Below, piece after piece: positions 10,691-20,054 of a DNA stretch of 64,000 bases. Source of the DNA: Archegozetes longisetosus (lineage: Eukaryota; Arthropoda; Arachnida; Sarcoptiformes; Trhypochthoniidae); contig JAEMBT020000019.1 in the NCBI GenBank assembly GCA_018873245.2, forward strand, positions 96,001-160,000, written 5' to 3'. Position 1 is the first letter of the stretch. Each line of letters begins with the position of its first letter. The notes beneath the pieces are model-generated. The model saw only the letters and a list, made by a program, of their open reading frames with translations, searched no databases and was not told the origin of the DNA. The position numbers and the translations under genes were made by a program.

Positions 10691-12370
10691 TAGATTTGGT
10701 TATGCAGCAACAAGTATACTGTTCTTAATGATGATTTTACTGTGTTCCTGTTTTGTAGAGTCTGCCTTGACTAAAATATCGCCAGTTTTGTGGCGTAAAT
10801 CTGACAAACCTGTCATTGCTGGAATAAACCGAGTAATTATGAAAATTCATTATGATTCACAGTGTGTTGTTTTTAGAAATCCAATATTTGAAATCAGTAA
10901 TCAAACTGAGTTATTAAATTGGTACAATAATGCTTATATTGAAGATTTTATAAGACCCGTAAAAAGTTTCTGCAATAGTACACTCATCTCCAGTAAACAG
11001 GATTTAGTTGTTCACAGGGAGAAACGTTTTATTTTCGCCGCATTTTTATTAGCAGTAGTAGTTGTCACTTCAATCACTACCATAGGCGTCTCTACTGCAT
11101 CACTAGTTCAAAGCTCCCGTACGGCTGAAGAGCTAGAAACAATTAAGAGAAAGCAAGAAGAGATGTTGATGGAGGCAGAATATTTCAAGCGAAATCAGAT
11201 GAAAATCCAAAAGATACTCCAAACATTACAAAATGAAATAAGTGAAATAGGAGTAGCAGTACAAGATCTTACAGCTTCTTTCAGGACTTTGCAAGAAAAT
11301 TTGCCGAAGGCAATGCATATAGTTGCAAATTTGGCATCAAAGTTCATGTTAACAAAGGATAGATTAAAAGATATTTCACGAAAATGGAAAAATGGAATAG
11401 TGGATGAAAAATTATTTGAAATATTTAATATAACCCTTCCTTGTGATTGTCCGTTAAACTTAGCCAGAGCCAAGTCATGCACAATAGATGAAAGCCGCTC
11501 TCTTGTTTCAATGGAGTTTGAAGCTTACACTAAAAGGAAAGGAACAAATACAATGGAAGCTGATCCATTTGTTTTATACACTCAAAATAATGATAAACTT
11601 TGTTCTGTCGAATATGTCGGACCAAAAATGGTAATTTATGACGCTGCTCGAGACTGTGTAACCGCATTGCATCAGATTACACAATCTTCACGAAACTTGA
11701 TACTAATGCCGAGCTCAGCGTCTTGTCAACGAAACCTTCCTGACACAATTTCCAAAAAGTTCTGGAAAGTAACTACTTGTGAAGATCCTAAGATTGTAGT
11801 AGATGAAGAAATAATGCAAGTGAAAGTATCCGATAAACTGAATTATATTTACTGCAGCACACTTAAAATAAAGATCTATAATCGAACTTTGGAATGTCCT
11901 GATTTTGCTTTTGCTGTACCCACTAGTGTTCCGTTTAGTATTAATTCAATAACTTACGAGTCCTCTCTTGTAAATGTGCAAAACACTTTAAGTATGATGC
12001 CAGCTTGGGGTCAAAGAATCAATTCCATCTTATGCCGTCTTTACACGAACTGAATCTAACGGAAATTGCAAAACAAAATAATGCAGAAATAAGTAAAATC
12101 CAGTTTTATAACCGTAAAAATCCCATTGAGATAAACAATCAATCAAGTACTTTCGTCTTTTATATCATAATCATTATCGTCCTTTTAATAGGATTAACTG
12201 TTTATTATAAAAGAAAACGTTCTAATTCAGTTGATATAGCTAACGTGCAAGCCATTGAACTTAAACGACGTGCTCGTAACTCTAATATTGTAACTGAAAC
12301 TCAATCATTAGTTTCTGATGAGGAATCCGACGAAGAAGCTGATAATAAATCAAATGTATCACAGACAACA
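10691..12370 (+). pseudogene. env: env1: envelope-like glycoprotein
   Basis: Membrane glycoprotein of errantivirus type. A hydrophobic signal-like segment (SILFLMMILLCSCF, about 10710-10755) begins it. Several Asn-x-Ser/Thr sites and paired Cys follow. A furin-like basic site REKR lies at 11016-11027, immediately followed by a hydrophobic Ala/Val-rich stretch and a heptad-rich helical region, the arrangement of a fusion subunit. A transmembrane anchor (about 12151-12210) is followed by KRKR and a tail with an acidic cluster. Ectodomain and anchor are in different frames because of a one-base change between about 12010 and 12050. The product is therefore interrupted as assembled. The exact family (class I-like or baculovirus F-like) is not decided. 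Confidence 0.75.
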
Positions 12371-13128
12371 ACCCCAACTCCTCTTCGGAAAACCAAGCGA
12401 GTTTTATTCTTAACAACTATTATAACCTTATCAATTACACCAGCTAATGCTTTTGATTATAACTATATGGTGATATTCATAAAATTCCAATCGCCATGCA
12501 ATGAATTACTCCTGAATAACAAAACTATTCCGACACAAATTATATGGTGTCAAAATCAGTTTGAACTCTGTTTTATAAAGCCTGTTAGCACGTTTTGTAA
12601 AATAGACAATGATATTCTAGCTATACATAAACGACTATATTATGCAGAGTTTAACAGACAAAAACGATCGTATAGCCCAAACAACCCAAACAATGAACTA
12701 GACAATTACCTAGCAACTACAATAGTTTCGTCATTTGCTGTTCTAAAAGATATTATAAACACTATTGGAAGGAAATGGTCTCAAAATAAAGTAGATTCAA
12801 GACTATTTGAAAACTCGCACTTCCAAATAAAATTTCCTTCGAACTTGTCTCTAGAAATGTTCAAACCACATTTGTGCATTGCGGACTTTCAATCAAATAC
12901 AATTATCTTAATGCTGTATAAAAACTCCGAACATATATGGTTAAAGAAATATGTCATTCTTTTGGAGTTATAACTACTATTATTATTGTACTCCTATTAT
13001 GTAACGGAGTACTGAAACTTGTGAAGTTGCGCAGGAAAATGCACCAGAGTTATAAGGTGTTTTATGATAGAAAAATCAGTGATTCATCGGCGGAGATGGG
13101 CTTTCCGTTACCTCCATTTCCCCTATAG
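12371..13128 (+). pseudogene. env: env2: second, shorter env-like gene in tandem
   Basis: Runs in frame from the env1 tail. A second signal-like segment (FLTTIITLSITPANA, about 12403-12450) starts it, followed by a short Cys-containing subunit. A basic site RQKR lies at 12656-12667, then a shortened fusion-subunit-like part. A final hydrophobic anchor VITTIIIVLLLCNGV (about 12966) ends in a Lys/Arg-rich tail. It matches env1 at FIKPVSTFC versus FIRPVKSFC and at IGRKWSQNKVDSRLFE versus ISRKWKNGIVDEKLFE, so it looks like a diverged duplicate. It lacks much of the env1 C-terminal ectodomain. A frameshift lies in the 12937-12973 overlap. The stop is at 13126-13128. Confidence 0.7.
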
Positions 13129-13442
13129 CTTTAACTCGAATCAAACGAGTTGTAACAACTACATCATTTACTAGAAGTTATGGTAAATAAACGATGTAGT
13201 TCAAAGAAAAAAAAAAGGGAAACAAAAATTTTAAAAAAAAATAATCTTACATATAAATATTCTTGAAAATAGATATATTTTATTCTATAATCCAATATAT
13301 TTTAATCATCAAGTATGTGTTTTCGTCATTACATAAAAGTATTTCATAAAAATTATAATTTAATATAAAAAAAATTGAGATTACAATTTCATTTTAAGTA
13401 GAATATAAAGGCATGTTAGTGAAATTAACAGGAAAAATTTTC
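13129..13442. other. Non-coding gap between env2 and the antisense gene
   Basis: About 310 nt, very AT-rich. It contains the purine run described separately and the 3' flank of the antisense gene. Inverted short repeats AACTACATCATTTAC and GTAAATAAACGATGTAGTT (about 13158-13201) could form a hairpin. No gene is seen, and no canonical AATAAA was found on the minus strand for the antisense gene. Confidence 0.4.
13206..13220 (+). promoter_or_regulatory. Internal polypurine-tract-like run
   Basis: GAAAAAAAAAAGGGA lies 78 nt downstream of the env2 stop, where a normal errantivirus would have its polypurine tract and 3' LTR. No LTR follows. It may be a relic of the original 3' end, a secondary plus-strand primer site, or a chance A-rich run. 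Confidence 0.4.
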
Positions 13443-15319
13443 TTAATAAGGATTATAGTCCGACCATTCAATCTCATTAACATAATCGTAACCGTCGCCA
13501 ACATTAGAAATAAACCGAAGAGCCCAGATGTAGCAGTCGCACGTGTCCACTTGACCCTCAAATCCAAGTTGTATCGGATAAGACACACAAATGTCGTTCC
13601 TCAACTGTCTAACACGGTTGTTTATTAACCCATTTCTTTCGGCCTCTTCTCGAATTAGAGGATTATACAAGTAAACTAAAAATATATAAATATATATATA
13701 TATGTATATTTGATATTAAGAATTTAAATGCTATATTGGACTTACCTTTTCGATTAACTACTTCTTTCCCGACAACCAACACAGACAAAACGTGAATGAA
13801 ATCCCAATTGCCGTTTCTCTCTTTGGGAGCAAAAACCAGACTTAACCCTTCGTCACAACTGTGGGGTAAAATGTTCCCAAGTTTGACTTTAAAAATCTCG
13901 CTAAAATCAACAGAATGTCGTCATTTCTTGAAAATTTAGCTATTCCTCAGTCATATATCTGACTATAAATCACAAAAATCCTGATTAATTTTGAATTATA
14001 ACTTTATTTTAAAAAATTATTTTCTGGCAACATGTCTTTGTGAGGACAGAAATTCCCCCTAACATCGCAGTGCTTTGTGTTTACTATATGTGTCGCAGCG
14101 CTGTAATGTCGCTACTAGCAATTGAACTGCTGATGACGCTGTAGCAGATAATAACTAGAAATTAATTAATTAATTAATGAAAACATTAAAAATAAGGACT
14201 AACTTTGATTCTGAAAACATTCGGACTAACCTGGAACAGATATAAAGCGTGGATGACGTGGGGTAATATTTTACCCCACAGTTAATTTTACGTTTTCAGA
14301 AGTTAAGTTGTGCTGAAGGGTTAACACCGGTTTGCCTGTTTGTAATAGACTTGAGAACTTCACTTTAACCGTCAATCTTGTTCCAAATCTATAATTGCTA
14401 TATTGTCGCATCTTTTTACATGTTTCCCGTTTTTCCTTCAGTGAAGTCCAATTTTCTCCCATTAAAATTGGACAGATTTTGATGGAAGATTCTAATTTTT
14501 CCCATTCCATACACACGTTTGCCCAGAAACGCATTTCGACTTCGCAAGCCAGCAATCCAGCTGTTTCATCACTGTAAGAGATAATACAGTCTAAGACTTT
14601 ATCAAATTGTTAAACAAAAAAATACTAACAAACCTCTCAAATCCATATTCTGGTATGAACCATTTGTTGGTTTCATAATACTTAAGATAAGAATCCAAAA
14701 CTCGATTAAATTTGCCGTCCAATTGGAAAATAGGTTTGGATGGGGTTAATGAATTGAGACTGACGGTCTCTGAAGCACCAGTAACCCTATAGGTCTTTCC
14801 ACCACTCCTCTTATTCTCGTAAGCTCGAATTAGAGCTATGCTCAAGTTTGTTTGGGGCTCCCATGTGTCCCAGTCGGAATCAAATCCACACCAACGAATT
14901 TTAAATTCCTTAATACCTTTTCTCTTTCTTGTACCCAAAATCGTGTCAACAAAGTATTCATGTTGATCCTCAGGCTTATGCTGGTTAATCTCGAATATTT
15001 GCCTATTTTTCTCAACCTAAAGTATAATACGTTGAGTTAAATAGTCTAAAAAAAACGAATTTAAAACTTACGTATATTACGCTCTTGTTTGGCTTCGAGA
15101 ACCTTTCTAAAGCTCGCGATGTATTAGATTGCATGCTATCTTGGGAGACGTTTTCCACTACATCATACAAGATGTTTGCAATCTCCTCTGTAAATTCATT
15201 CATATCTAAAAAAAAAAAAAAAAAAAAAACAATATATAAGTTTCTTTTTATTTTACCTCTTAGACAGACTTACTTTTACTTGTATTGAATATGTCTAATG
15301 TTGAAATTACAGTATCCAT
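13443..15319 (-). CDS. Antisense spliced chromodomain / C48-protease-like gene
   Basis: Six coding exons, written in plus coordinates but read right to left: 15319-15274, 15205-15072, 15016-14634, 14571-14275, 13858-13746, 13675-13443. Every intron is GT-AG, most acceptors are pyrimidine-rich, donors are GTAAGT-like, and all phases join to give 401 codons with one stop. Residues about 80-128 form a chromodomain. The methyl-lysine cage positions are aromatic (Y81, W102, F105), and WEP..NL is present. Residues about 290-385 resemble Ulp1/C48 proteases: NW at 304-305, YLYNPL at 326-331, and QVDTCDC at 366-372 matching the Q-x5-C oxyanion/nucleophile pattern. The usual His and Asp positions appear to be Asn, so activity is doubtful. 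Residues 189-286 are unassigned. It runs opposite to the retroelement and lies wholly inside it. A captured host or transposon gene is my inference. Confidence 0.8.
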
Positions 15320-15685
15320 TATTTTATTACTAACTATGATCCTAAAAAAAATTGAAAAAAAAAAAAAAAAAGTTTTTGTTATTCATAACTAATATTCTTA
15401 ATTATTATTCATAGTCAAGGTCAATAATTACGATTCATAACTATTAGTTAATATATTAAGTATAAAGAAACTAATCTTTCTTTGAAATGCAGTAGTATCT
15501 AGAGTTCGCCTGTATAATTGAATACTTGTATACGTAATGTATACATATATGTAAACTTAGTTTACAGAGAGCCGTTCTAAAGTTAAAATAAGGGATCTGC
15601 ATACAAATGCAAAAAAAACTAATAACTCAAGAAGGAATAATATTACAAACGAGTTTGTAGAAAAAAAAATTTAAAAAAAACTCAC

Positions 15686-15740
15686 CTTTTAGTGACCAAA
15701 CCTTAAACTCTTTGTTGTTATGTCTCAACTTTTAAAATAA
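15686..15740 (-). other. Probable 5' non-coding exon of the antisense gene
   Basis: On the minus strand CACTAAAAG is followed by GTGAGT, a strong donor whose intron starts at 15685. The next acceptor is the T-rich AG just before exon 15341-15274, which contains the start codon. This suggests a short leader exon. Its upstream limit is unknown and is set arbitrarily here. Confidence 0.45.
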
Positions 15741-15799
15741 CCGGTTTGAGGCATCGTTACTACTATAAACAACGTTTAATAAACGAAAATAAACTCACA

Positions 15800-16650
15800 A
15801 TAAAATATAAATATCTTTTAAACCGTATGATTTGAGAATCTCAAAATTTTCTTAGTAAATAAAACATAAAACTCTAATGATATCCACAAAATTTGATAGT
15901 GATCCGTTAAGCTCTAAATATTTAAATTAATTTTTTTTACACAAGTACTAAGGACTTACAGTGACGCCATCTAACATTCAAACATATGACTAACAACCAA
16001 AACAAACATTTAAAAAATTAAATCTACTTAAATTAAAATATATATATCTTTTAAACCATATGTTTTTAGTATCTCAAATTTCTCTAATAAATAGAACATA
16101 AAACCCTGATTTATCAAAAAAAATTTTGATAGTGACCCGTTATAATCCGAATACTTAAATTAATTTTTTTTACACAAGTACTAAGGATTTACAGTGACGC
16201 CATCTAACATTCAAACATATGACTAACAATCAAAACAAACATTTAAAAATTAAATCTACTTAAATTAAAATATATATATCTTTTAAACCATATGCTTTTA
16301 GTATCTCAGACTTCTCTAATAAATAGAACATAAAACCCTGATTATATCCATAAAATTCGATAGTGACCCGTTATAATCCGAATACTTAAATTAATTTTTT
16401 TCATAAAAAATACTAAGGACTTACAGTGACGCCATCTAACATTCAAACATATAACTAACAACCAAAACAAACATTAAATTTTTTTTAAATATACTTAAAT
16501 TAAAATATATATATCTTTTAAGCCATATGCTTTTAGCACCTCAAATTTCTCTAATAAATAGAACATAAAACCCTGATTATATCCACAAGGTTTGATAGTG
16601 ACCCGTTGTAATCCGAATACTTAAATTAATTAATTTTTTTTATATATACA
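15800..16650. repeat. ~232-bp tandem repeats in the accessory region
   Basis: At least three and a half copies. The marker ACAGTGACGCCATCTAAC recurs at about 15958, 16191 and 16423 (spacing 233 and 232), and each unit also carries AAACCATATG, AATAAATAGAACATAAAACC and TGATAGTGACCCGTT. A degenerate fourth version (GCCGTAACGACATCCATC) follows at about 16670. The array lies between the leftward antisense gene and the rightward ORF at 17002, so it could be a shared promoter or enhancer. That is inference. Confidence 0.85.
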
Positions 16651-17001
16651 TATAAAATATTAAAAGTTTCGCCGTAACGACATCCATCATCCACATTATG
16701 AACTATTTCGCTGTAACTTCGTGCTATGCTATGACAGACACACATTACTAAGTCTATAGTACTTACCACTACTTTTCATTAGAGAAAACTTAACATCAAA
16801 TGTTTTATTAACCGTATAAAACCTGTTCACCGCGTCTCATTTAATAATTTCTGGTTTTTATTAATCAGATTCGCCGAAACGTCATCTATTTTCCACATTA
16901 TAATCAAAACACAGTTATTTCGTGCTAGCAACGAATTATGTAAAACTAAACTATAAATCTACTATTTGTCTAACATTATTATTAAAACTTTTATAGTCAA
17001 T
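16651..17001. other. Intergenic region upstream of the small sense ORF
   Basis: No ORF. It contains degenerate echoes of the tandem repeat (TTCGCCGTAACGACATCC, TTCGCCGAAACGTCATCT). It is the likely 5' region of the ORF at 17002, but I see no clear TATA box. Confidence 0.4.
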
Positions 17002-17418
17002 ATGTCAGATAGAATTCGAAGACATAGGCATAGTGATGTTTCAAAACCATTTACACCGTATAGACACCGAACAGTTCCTACCGAAATAGATGAACTTCGA
17101 GGAATCGCCGACAACATTAGAACTCAACTTTTATTCATAAACGAACTATTAAATATGCAGAATCCAGATGAAGAACCAACAAGACAACTGGGTAGATCAA
17201 TCACGGACATTGTCATCCATCTTATTAATAGCAGCACGATGATCAAGGATATTCGTTCCGCCATCTTAAACATAATTTTCAATAGACAACAAGCTTCTAC
17301 CTCATCAACAACAGTTCAAAATGGTGTTCAAACTTCCATTTACCCTTCAAATAGCACAAGTGGGTGCTATAATACCTCAAGCCTTACCTCACAGCCATAT
17401 TATGGATATCATCGCTAA
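17002..17418 (+). CDS. Unidentified 138-aa accessory ORF of the LTR element
   Basis: I do not recognise the family. The frame is open further upstream, but the first ATG is at 17002. The protein has a basic N-terminus (RIRRHRHSD), a predicted helical middle of about 70 residues (IDELRGIADNIRTQLLFIN and later MIKDIRSAILNIIF) and a Ser/Thr/Tyr/Gln-rich C-terminus ending PYYGYHR. No signal peptide or membrane segment is seen. It is the only intact sense ORF of the element and is transcribed away from the antisense gene across the tandem repeats. It could be expressed from its own promoter or from a spliced LTR transcript. A nucleic-acid-binding or structural accessory role is guesswork. Confidence 0.55.
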   Translation: MSDRIRRHRHSDVSKPFTPYRHRTVPTEIDELRGIADNIRTQLLFINELLNMQNPDEEPTRQLGRSITDIVIHLINSSTMIKDIRSAILNIIFNRQQASTSSTTVQNGVQTSIYPSNSTSGCYNTSSLTSQPYYGYHR

Positions 17419-17805
17419 TACCTCAAGTTTGACGTTCATACCATTCATTTTATATTTTATATTATTTTTTTTATTTAATTAATTGGGCAAGGTACAAACA
17501 TGGCATAATAATCCAGTATAAATATTAAAAAAAAAAAACACAAAAAAATTAATTATATAATCATTAAGAAATTATTAACTACCTCTTTATATGTCGAACT
17601 TATAGTCTTAAAAATCTAAAAAAAAAATGTTATCTTATATAATCTTTTTTTTTATTGCGGGGTAATTTTGGTTTTCATACATAATGTCCAAATAGTGTAA
17701 ACTAAATGATATTATAATTTAGAATTTTTTTTGCTTGTATTGTTAAATCTAATCTCGCAATATTCAACGTAAACCAATTACGCGTTACACAGAGTCGTGT
17801 AATAT
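17419..17805 (+). other. 3' untranslated region of the LTR element
   Basis: AT-rich and without an ORF. It extends from the small sense ORF to the polypurine tract. Nothing else is recognised. Confidence 0.5.
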
Positions 17806-17818
17806 AAGGTGGGGATAT
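17806..17818 (+). promoter_or_regulatory. Polypurine tract before the 3' LTR
   Basis: AAGGTGGGGATAT directly precedes the TGTAAT of the 3' LTR. The G-rich purine run at this position is the expected plus-strand primer. Confidence 0.75.
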
Positions 17819-18307
17819 TGTAATAACGTCTTAGTTTCTTAATTAGACCTATATCATAATATTTTTATAATAACCTATATTTCTAAACTCTAATTTTCAT
17901 AACTCACCTTATATGTCAACATTTATTACTGACTTAAAGATTACTTTTTGTTTGGGAAAAGAAAATCTTCACATACTTGTCTCAACTGTACAAGTTATGA
18001 AGACAGCTTATAATAAGCATATTTCATCTCTTAAAACCTACCTAAGTATGTCCTAATTATACAATTTTCCAATCATAGCTAAATGTACTACTGACCTTAA
18101 AAGGTTTAGCCTATCATTGTAAAACATTTTCTAATCTAACCCGCCTATTGTTCCTATAAAATGTCGTGTTTTTCCTAAATTTTTCGCTCTTTCTTCCAGT
18201 GTTAAAAATCCTGTGAAATCTTATGTAATTTGTGGTTATGTTAAATAAAGTGCTATATTTTAAAAATTGATTTCGTACACGCTCCTATTAAAGATCCAGA
18301 CTTTACA
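17819..18307 (+). repeat. 3' LTR (489 bp)
   Basis: Same length and, by eye, same sequence as 3265-3753. It is followed at 18308-18311 by ATAT and then by the continuation of family X copy A (GTCAAGTTGCGGCG). Identity of the LTRs implies few or no mutations since insertion. Confidence 0.97.
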
Positions 18308-18733
18308 ATATGTCAAGTTGCGGCGAATCAGTAATACTCGATGATGTTGAGCGGCTAGAGAAAGATTGTATAGCTAGGAGTATCTGCTCGGCAAGACACT
18401 TATCAATAGTCTGAATTGATCGGCTATGTTCACAAACTAGATTCTCTGTAGTCTGCAACTTGGCAACAGTGATAGCATGTATCTTTGCTACGTCATTGGT
18501 CTACGATATCGCCCGATCGAAGAATGAACGATATCAAACAAGATCGCTCGTTCGTATGTATCGTCTGTTGATATAAAAAAATTCGCCGAACTCATCCTCA
18601 GGCTCTCTCTCTTTCCTGCGAGAGCTACATGTATCTCTTCGTTAGATGTCATCGAAAGAATCGAGCATTGTCGCCGTGTTAATGCATCACGAGATGGAGT
18701 GGTGTACGCCATGCGCTCATCATCAGAAACCAT
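18308..18733 (-). pseudogene. Family X copy A, ORF1 5' half
   Basis: Continuation of the ORF1 cut by the LTR element. It aligns with copy C (30637-31067), including GTCAAGTTGCGGCGAATCAG and the start-codon region (ATG at 18733 in ATGGTTTCTGATGATGAGCG). The encoded N-terminal residues are polar and helical (MVSDDERMAYTTPSRDALTR). The frame is interrupted near 18590. Together with 2943-3264 this gives most of one ORF1. The ORF2 of this copy is absent. Confidence 0.8.
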
Positions 18734-18810
18734 AACCGTAGGTGTTAACTTTTGTACTTACCGAGTATGCGCTGTTCAATTGGCCCTAAAATTTGTGAAC
18801 AACAGATGTA

Positions 18811-19335
18811 TAAGGATTTTCGGAAAGTTCCAGCGGGTTGTTATCAAGTATTTAATTTTATTTTAAAAAGAAGTGAACAAATTTTAATCAATTATATAAT
18901 TTCCGTCATTATCGACATGTCCCCAACGGAACGACAAGAGCTTTCAGAACGTCGCTGTTCATAATTGAGGGTCGGCCACTGCTTGGGCGGTCATCTAGGT
19001 TCTGGTCACCGGAACGGAATCGACTGAACCATCCTTGGCAAGTGCGGACACTAATGGCTTAGCCATAAGTAGCATTGATATTATTGGCGGCCTCTGTGGC
19101 ATTTGATCCACGATTGAATTCGTATAATATACAGTGACGTATGTGAGTCTTATCGGGAGTTCGGTCTGACATCATTTAGACACAAATAACAAAAATATTT
19201 TGACAAAAATTTGAAGACAAATATCTGTTCTTTCAATTGAGAAATGGAATCGATTTGTAATTAATTTTTCAACTGTTCAAATAGAACGCGCATAATACAT
19301 CTAAGAAAGCCGCTGGAACTTTCCGAAAATCCTTT
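18811..19335 (-). mobile_element. Internally deleted mariner derivative
   Basis: Terminal inverted repeats 18812-18836 (AAGGATTTTCGGAAAGTTCC...) and 19310-19334 are reverse complements over 25 nt, flanked by TA on both sides (18809-18810 and 19336-19337). The minus strand from about 19175 to 18900 encodes the N-terminus of a mariner transposase (LYEFNRGSNATEAA, CQGWFSRFRSGD), with an in-frame stop where TYG is followed by TAA. The catalytic domain is missing, so this is non-autonomous. It is nested in the 5' untranslated region of family X copy A and is of a different lineage from the mariner at 229-1487. Confidence 0.85.
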
Positions 19336-19431
19336 TACAAGTTTGGTAGAAGAGATATGAAAAATATAGTATTAAATAGTACAAAAATAAGAGCAAAAAC
19401 TTGCGACTGCACTCGTTAAAAGCTAAAAGCT
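19336..19431 (-). other. 5' end of family X copy A
   Basis: Matches the 5' untranslated terminus of copy C. It includes TGCGACTGCACTC (19402-19414) and AAAGCTAAAAGCT, and it ends at the 18S-derived GAATGAGGGTTCGAATCC. It carries no coding sequence. Confidence 0.75.
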
Positions 19432-19449
19432 GAATGAGGGTTCGAATCC
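19432..19449 (+). other. 18S rDNA target remnant between X copies A and B
   Basis: GAATGAGGGTTCGAATCC is the 18S stretch that normally reads roughly GAATCAGGGTTCGATTCC. The same string borders copy C and the 18S body at 31226. It marks the insertion target shared by copies A, B and C. Confidence 0.85.
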
Positions 19450-20054
19450 AAATTTCCATTTTTTTATTGATTCAGTAATATTATATCGTTCAGTAATGCA
19501 TTCTACAACACTCATTAGGTACTATAGAACACAACGCTGGATTTACAGCATCTTTCAAAAATCAACCGTGTGCGTAATTCCTACGTACATACAATAAAAT
19601 AATAAACATGAAGATAATGTTATCTCTCTTTGCATCACCGAAGAACCTCCTTGCATCGAACCTCATTATAGAAAATATTAGAAAGAGATATAATCAATAA
19701 CTGTATAAAGACACGTTAAGCTCATGATTCGAAAATTGAGATGAGTCGATGGAGGCGTGAGAGAATAAAAGAAGAGGGTATGGAAAGATAAAGTGGAAGA
19801 AATATCAAGGGAAAAAAGATGAACAGGTGAGGAAATATAAAGTATGAAAGAGTAGAGTTAGAGAGGTAAAATAGAAATGGGTTTGAAGGAGATTTAAGAC
19901 ATGCCTGCGCATTATTATTGGCTTAGATTTACATTTTAGCTTAAAATGTCTGACTATCGTAAATTCTAACTATTAATCTTATATTTATAATACAGTCGAA
20001 TTTATGTTGGATATGCTTGTGATAAGTCATAAATGAAATGGTTTCCTTCGCTGT

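Larger units (their letters stand above)
3265..18307 (+). mobile_element. 15-kb errantivirus-like Ty3/gypsy retroelement with accessory genes
   Basis: Complete structure: 5' LTR, primer-binding site, gag, protease, RT/RNase H, integrase, env1, env2, an accessory region (antisense spliced gene, tandem repeats, sense ORF), polypurine tract, 3' LTR, flanked by ATAT duplications. The two LTRs look identical by eye over 489 bp, so insertion is recent. It interrupts ORF1 of family X copy A. Pol order (RT, RH, IN) is Ty3/gypsy type, and the env genes place it with insect endogenous retroviruses. Such elements are usually about 7-9 kb, so 15,043 bp is exceptional. About 2 kb of the excess lies between protease and RT and about 4.6 kb lies downstream of env2. 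The sense frames carry roughly six frameshifts. Confidence 0.95.

Noticed and set aside
10691-13128. Env genes as an intact virus
   Set aside because: Both env genes are frameshifted as assembled, so no intact product can be claimed.
19440-19450. GGTTCGAATCC strings (also near 26120 and 31233) look like tRNA B-boxes
   Set aside because: They are the conserved 18S stretch GGGTTCGATTCC with one change; no tRNA cloverleaf can be formed around them.
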